Positions 23,643-26,065 of a stretch of 26,065 bases of DNA are shown here, one piece after another (position 1 is the stretch's first letter; every line of letters starts with the position of its first letter). The stretch lies in contig QFQD01000050.1 of NCBI GenBank assembly GCA_003241485.1, positions 1 to 26,065 on the forward strand. Reading direction: 5' to 3'. The stretch is from Ancylobacter novellus. Its GTDB lineage: Bacteria; Pseudomonadota; Alphaproteobacteria; Rhizobiales; Xanthobacteraceae. The translations under genes and the position numbers were made by a program. The notes beneath the pieces were generated by a model. It was not told the origin of the DNA. It did not search any database and saw nothing but the letters and a program-made list of their open reading frames with translations.

Positions 23643-23666
23643 CTAGTCAGCTAGTCAGATATATAG
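23643..23666 (-). promoter_or_regulatory. Phd-vapC promoter with tandem CTAGTCAG repeats
   Basis: Two exact direct copies of CTAGTCAG (23643-23650, 23651-23658) abut a TATATA -10-like element (about 23659-23665, minus strand), 11 nt from the antitoxin start. A well-matched -35 is not seen. Repeats overlapping the promoter fit binding by the antitoxin. Confidence 0.5.
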
Positions 23667-23939
23667 CACGCGGCTCTGCGATTTTCCAGACCGTCGCGAT
23701 GGGAGAGCGGCCGGGAATGGCGCGCTGGCGCGGCCCGTCCCGGACGGCGGTCCTGCCGGGTCCGGCGGCCCGCGCAACGGCTGCGCCGTCCTCCACTGTC
23801 GTTCCGGCCCTGACCACCCCGTCGCGCAGGTGCGCCGGGGACCCCGGTCGGGTGCGCGGACCTCATGACCGTCCCCGCCTGACGGACCTCCGTGACGGGG
23901 CCGCGATCGGCGCGGCCTCCATGAATGAGGTCCAGGACA
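23667..23939 (+). other. GC-rich leader before ardC-like gene
   Basis: About 270 bases with no supported gene, rich in GC inverted segments. It is probably the divergent promoter and leader region between the Phd-vapC pair and the ArdC-like gene. Confidence 0.4.
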
Positions 23940-24389
23940 ATGAAAAGGAATGAAAGCGGACCGCGCACCGACATCTATGCGCGGATCACGGAAAAGCTCG
24001 TCGCCGCACTGGAGAAGGGGGTGCGTCCCTGGGTGCAGCCCTGGAGCGCAGGCAATGTGAAGGGCCGCGTCACGCGGCCGCTGCGCCACAATGGCGAACC
24101 CTACACCGGCATGAATGTGCTGCTGCTCTGGTCGGAGAGCATGGCGCGCGGCTTGGCCTCAGCGGCCTATGCCGCCGAAGAATGCTGCGTGGAAATTCTC
24201 AGCGGGCTCGTCCTGGCCGATCTGGGAGTCGCCCACCATCCGCGCCCCGACCACGCCGCCTATGTTGCCTCGTGGCTCAAGGTCCTGAAGGACGATCCCA
24301 AGGCCATCTTCACCGCAGCGAGCAAGGCGCAGCAAGCAGCCGATTGGATGCACGCCCAGCAGCCCCAGGCAGAGGAGATGGCGGCATGA
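23940..24389 (+). CDS. ArdC-like antirestriction protein with internal deletion
   Basis: A 149-residue protein. The N-terminal about 70 residues are the ArdC ssDNA-binding (DUF1738-type) domain: DIYARITEKLVAALEKGVRP, then WVQPWSAG and PLRHNGEPYTGMNVLLLWSE. It then jumps to the ArdC C-terminal end: AYAAEECCVEILSGLVLADL, PRPDHAAYVASWLKVLKDD, AIFTAASKAQQAADWMHAQQ. Full-length ArdC is about 300 residues; the middle, with the HEXXH zinc-peptidase motif, is missing in frame. The frame is intact, so a shortened protein may be made. ArdC protects incoming plasmid DNA from restriction during conjugation. ATG 23940 is preferred to 23925. It overlaps the next gene by ATGA. Confidence 0.85.
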   Translation: MKRNESGPRTDIYARITEKLVAALEKGVRPWVQPWSAGNVKGRVTRPLRHNGEPYTGMNVLLLWSESMARGLASAAYAAEECCVEILSGLVLADLGVAHHPRPDHAAYVASWLKVLKDDPKAIFTAASKAQQAADWMHAQQPQAEEMAA

Positions 24390-24634
24390 TCAGCACCATC
24401 TTCATCGCGGAAAAATTTCAGATTGGGGCTGGACTGTCAGGATATATCGCCGATCTCGGAATCGTGCCGGAGCTGGAGCCGAGGCCGGACCATGCCAGCT
24501 ATCTGGAATTCTGGCTGAAGGTGCTGGCCGAGGACAGACGGGCGATCTTCTCGGCGGCGGCGCACGCGCAGCGCGCCGTCGCCTTCCTGCACAGCCTCCA
24601 GCCGGCGGTCTCTGAACAGCGCGAGGCCGCCTGA
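24386..24634 (+). CDS. Stand-alone ArdC C-terminal module
   Basis: An 82-residue protein starting in the ATGA overlap. After a short unmatched start (MISTIFIAEKFQIGAG) it repeats the ArdC C-terminal segment: YIADLGI, PRPDHASYLEFWLKVLAEDR, RAIFSAAAHAQRAVAFLHSL. It is clearly similar to the end of the preceding protein, so the two are tandem, diverged copies of the same module. No catalytic residues are present. It may be a degraded duplicate or a small modulator; the maintained frame and coupling argue that it is translated. Confidence 0.75.
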   Translation: MISTIFIAEKFQIGAGLSGYIADLGIVPELEPRPDHASYLEFWLKVLAEDRRAIFSAAAHAQRAVAFLHSLQPAVSEQREAA

Positions 24635-24656
24635 TGTTGCACGCTCCGATCATCTC

Positions 24657-24681
24657 GGGGGAGGGCGGCGCGCCCTCCCCC
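24657..24681 (+). terminator. GC-rich hairpin after ardC-like genes
   Basis: GGGGGAGGGCG and CGCCCTCCCCC form a perfect 11-bp stem around GCG, 23 nt after the stop codon. It is placed like a terminator for the ArdC-like pair but lacks a following T-run. Confidence 0.5.
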
Positions 24682-24771
24682 ATCCGGATGGCCTCCATCC
24701 TGACGGCAGATCATTGCGTTCGCCGGCATGTGCAAGGGACGCATAGTCATGAGAAGGCTGGCAATTGTCAT

Positions 24772-24797
24772 TCAATCGCATTACATTGACGGATTGA
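24772..24797. promoter_or_regulatory. Possible operator of relB-parE operon
   Basis: TCAATC (24772-24777) and GATTGA (24792-24797) form an inverted repeat just before the ribosome-binding site GAGGAGG of the antitoxin gene. The position suits antitoxin autorepression; no convincing -35/-10 pair was found. Confidence 0.3.
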
Positions 24798-24807
24798 GGA
24801 GGCGCCG

Positions 24808-25116
24808 ATGGTCGCAAACGCTCTCGTTCAAACCCGCATCAATGCCGAGATCCGGGATCGCGCGTCGGCCGTGCTCGAAAGCATGGGCCTGACGGTTTCC
24901 GATGCCGTGCGCATCCTGCTCACCCGGACCGCCAATGAGGGCGCGCTTCCGCTGGAACTGATGGTAAACAGCGAGGCGCATGATGCCTGGTTTCGGGCCT
25001 AGGTGCTGGAAGCGCTGAACGATGCCCGATCCGATATTTCCGACGATGAGGCCGAGGTGCATTTCGCGGCACGCCGGGCGGCGGCACGGCGCCGCGCGGG
25101 TAACGTCCAATCGTGA
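24808..25116 (+). pseudogene. RelB/DinJ-family antitoxin interrupted by an amber codon
   Basis: The frame starts at ATG 24808 with GAGGAGG upstream and encodes a RelB/DinJ antitoxin: TRINAEIRDRASAVLESMGL, TVSDAVRILLTRTANEGALP (ribbon-helix-helix DNA-binding part). After 64 residues TAG (25000-25002) stops it in the middle of AHDAWFRA. The same frame then continues open as VLEALNDARSDISDDEAEVH and FAARRAAARRRA to TGA at 25116, exactly overlapping the toxin's GTG start. Relatives have a Lys-type codon at the stop (inferred from the usual RAKVLEAL phrase), so one substitution explains it. GTG follows the TAG immediately and might allow re-initiation. The DNA-binding half is intact; the toxin-neutralising half is cut off. 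Confidence 0.8.
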
Positions 25117-25406
25117 AGCTCGTCTGGTCAGCCTGGGCGCTCTCCGATCGCGACGGCATATTCTCTCATATCGAGGCGGATAACCCGTCCGCCGCAGTTT
25201 CGGTCGATGAGCGGATCGCGAGTGCGGCGCGCCGCCTGCGCGATTTTCCTGACAGCGGCCGTCCCGGAAGGATCGACGGGACGCGCGAACCGGTGATCGC
25301 CGGCACGCCTTATGTCGCGGCCTATGTCGTTACGGAAACGACGGTCCGTATCCTTCGCGTCCTGCATGGTGCGCAGCGCTGGCCGGAGACCTTGCCGGAG
25401 GCTTGA
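25113..25406 (+). CDS. RelE/ParE-superfamily toxin
   Basis: A 97-residue toxin. It begins at GTG 25113, overlapping the antitoxin frame by GTGA. Features are VWSAWALSDRDGIFSHIEAD, a helix-turn, RRLRDFPDSGRPGRIDGTRE and PYVAAYVVTETTVRILRVLH followed by GAQRWP, the standard ParE/RelE plasmid-stabilisation fold and ending. ParE members poison gyrase; RelE members cut mRNA on ribosomes. The R...H...QxWP end is common to both, so I do not choose. It is intact although its antitoxin is split. Confidence 0.9.
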   Translation: MKLVWSAWALSDRDGIFSHIEADNPSAAVSVDERIASAARRLRDFPDSGRPGRIDGTREPVIAGTPYVAAYVVTETTVRILRVLHGAQRWPETLPEA

Positions 25407-25972
25407 TGTTCTCGCCACGGGCCTCGACGAGGAGGTGCCGGCTCGGATGTCGGCTGACAGGCACCATCCGCGCGAGCCTCGTTAGGGAAGGCGCCGCCGC
25501 GATTGGCGTGCTGTCTGGCGCAGGCGTCCATTCTCATGTGGCCGTGACGATGGTTCGTGATGCGCCTGCCCGGAGGGGTATTCGTCAGAACCCGCCGGTC
25601 CTTGAATTCGGTGGGGCGTGGCGACCTAATCGATCTTCCGTGCGGTGGTGAGGATGAGAGCGCCGAGGTTCTGGCTCTGCCACGGTCGTCCTTTCCTCTT
25701 GTACCGGCCGACCCTCCTGCGGGCTCGATGGGGCATGTCTGACCGGAGACCGGCTTCGCCTCGATCGTCTTCCCGCAACGGCATCAGGCGATTTTCTGAC
25801 CCCTGGCGGACCCTGCAGGCACCGCCATTCCTCGCCCACTAACAAAACACCTGACGCCGCCCTCCATTACATTCCGGCCTCTGCGAGGTGCGGTCCGATC
25901 GTCCCCGGTCTTGTCGACAGCCATCGAGGCCGCGGAGGGCGCGGCCCGAAAATCTGGAAAAGGACGAGCACC
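25407..25972. other. Intergenic region before DUF736
   Basis: About 565 bases without a gene I can support. Several open frames exist on both strands but none has recognisable protein features with a proper start. The last about 60 bases look like a leader of the DUF736 gene, with AAAGGACGAG before its ATG. Confidence 0.4.
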
Positions 25973-26041
25973 ATGGCGACCATCGGCACCTTCACCTCCA
26001 CCTCGAACGGCTTAGGTTGCGTGCACGGAAGTGTCCTTTAG
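25973..26041 (+). pseudogene. DUF736 gene, truncated at codon 13 by an insertion
   Basis: ATG 25973, with AAAGGACG upstream, begins MATIGTFTSTSNG, the characteristic N-terminus of DUF736 proteins, small plasmid/ICE-borne proteins of about 100 residues. After the NG the expected F/Y-T-G-T/S-I sequence is replaced by unrelated residues and a stop at 26039-26041. The switch at about 26011 coincides with what looks like an IS end. Confidence 0.7.
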
Positions 26042-26065
26042 CGGGGCGCTTGTGATTTTGGCACG
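26011..26065. mobile_element. Probable insertion-sequence end at window edge
   Basis: The DNA after about 26011 no longer matches DUF736 and contains GTGCACGGAAGTGTCCTTT and GATTTTGGCACG, which resemble the terminal repeats of IS21-type elements. The transposase genes would lie beyond the window. The family assignment is tentative. Confidence 0.4.

Noticed and set aside
25585..25845. Minus-strand open frame of 86 codons between the ParE-type toxin and DUF736
   Set aside because: Arg/Pro/Ser-rich shadow-like composition and no family match; another short frame in the same place (ending LGALILTTARKID) looked protein-like but could not be assigned.
1..26065. tRNA, rRNA or known riboswitch
   Set aside because: I saw no cloverleaf, rRNA-like or recognisable riboswitch sequence in any intergenic stretch, though small RNAs cannot be excluded by eye.

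Overview
The window is high-GC DNA with alphaproteobacterial features: ATGA-overlapped operons, a DUF1403/ScpB pair, ArdC- and DUF736-type plasmid/ICE genes and Rhizobiales-like insertion-sequence remnants. It most likely comes from an integrated conjugative element, a large plasmid or a chromosomal accessory island of a Hyphomicrobiales-type bacterium (for example a Xanthobacter/Rhizobium relative). The taxon is inferred from gene families only.

Left part (1-6.1 kb): a plasmid/ICE-type DUF1403-ScpB pair lies behind a striking 25-bp dyad. Next comes a lower-GC, tightly overlapped two-gene module: a HARE-HTH protein with a degenerate Nudix-like C-terminus, and a helical-repeat protein ending in a CHAT caspase-like protease domain. 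This looks like a candidate anti-phage/conflict system and is the most novel item here. It is followed on the minus strand by a small DUF1653-like gene, sharing a CTAG stop overlap, and a RES/Xre (ParST/MbcTA-type) toxin-antitoxin pair. A cytochrome b561 gene broken by one frameshift follows.

Centre (7.2-21.4 kb): a catabolic cluster. An SsuABC/TauABC-like ABC importer (binding protein, ATPase, two permeases) is followed by an LVIVD beta-propeller protein, a CobW/COG0523 metallochaperone-type GTPase and a BKACE (beta-keto-acid cleavage) enzyme. A convergent GntR/FCD regulator sits next to a divergent second operon encoding a HyuA/HyuB (hydantoinase / ATP-dependent ketone carboxylase superfamily) pair, an SDR dehydrogenase, a YdcZ-type DMT transporter, a VOC protein and a 4-OT-type tautomerase. 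Three TGATNNATCA palindromes, one before each operon and one before gntR, suggest a single GntR-controlled regulon. A plausible route is import, SDR oxidation, ATP-dependent carboxylation or ring opening by HyuAB, then BKACE cleavage of a beta-keto acid with acetyl-CoA.

Right part (21.4-26 kb): a graveyard of IS110, IS630 and IS1182-like fragments and an aldo/keto reductase tail. Then a Phd/VapC TA pair, an ArdC gene that has lost its metallopeptidase core and is followed by a second stand-alone ArdC C-terminal module, a RelB/ParE-type TA pair whose antitoxin has an amber codon, and a DUF736 gene cut after about 13 codons by what looks like the end of another IS element at the window edge.
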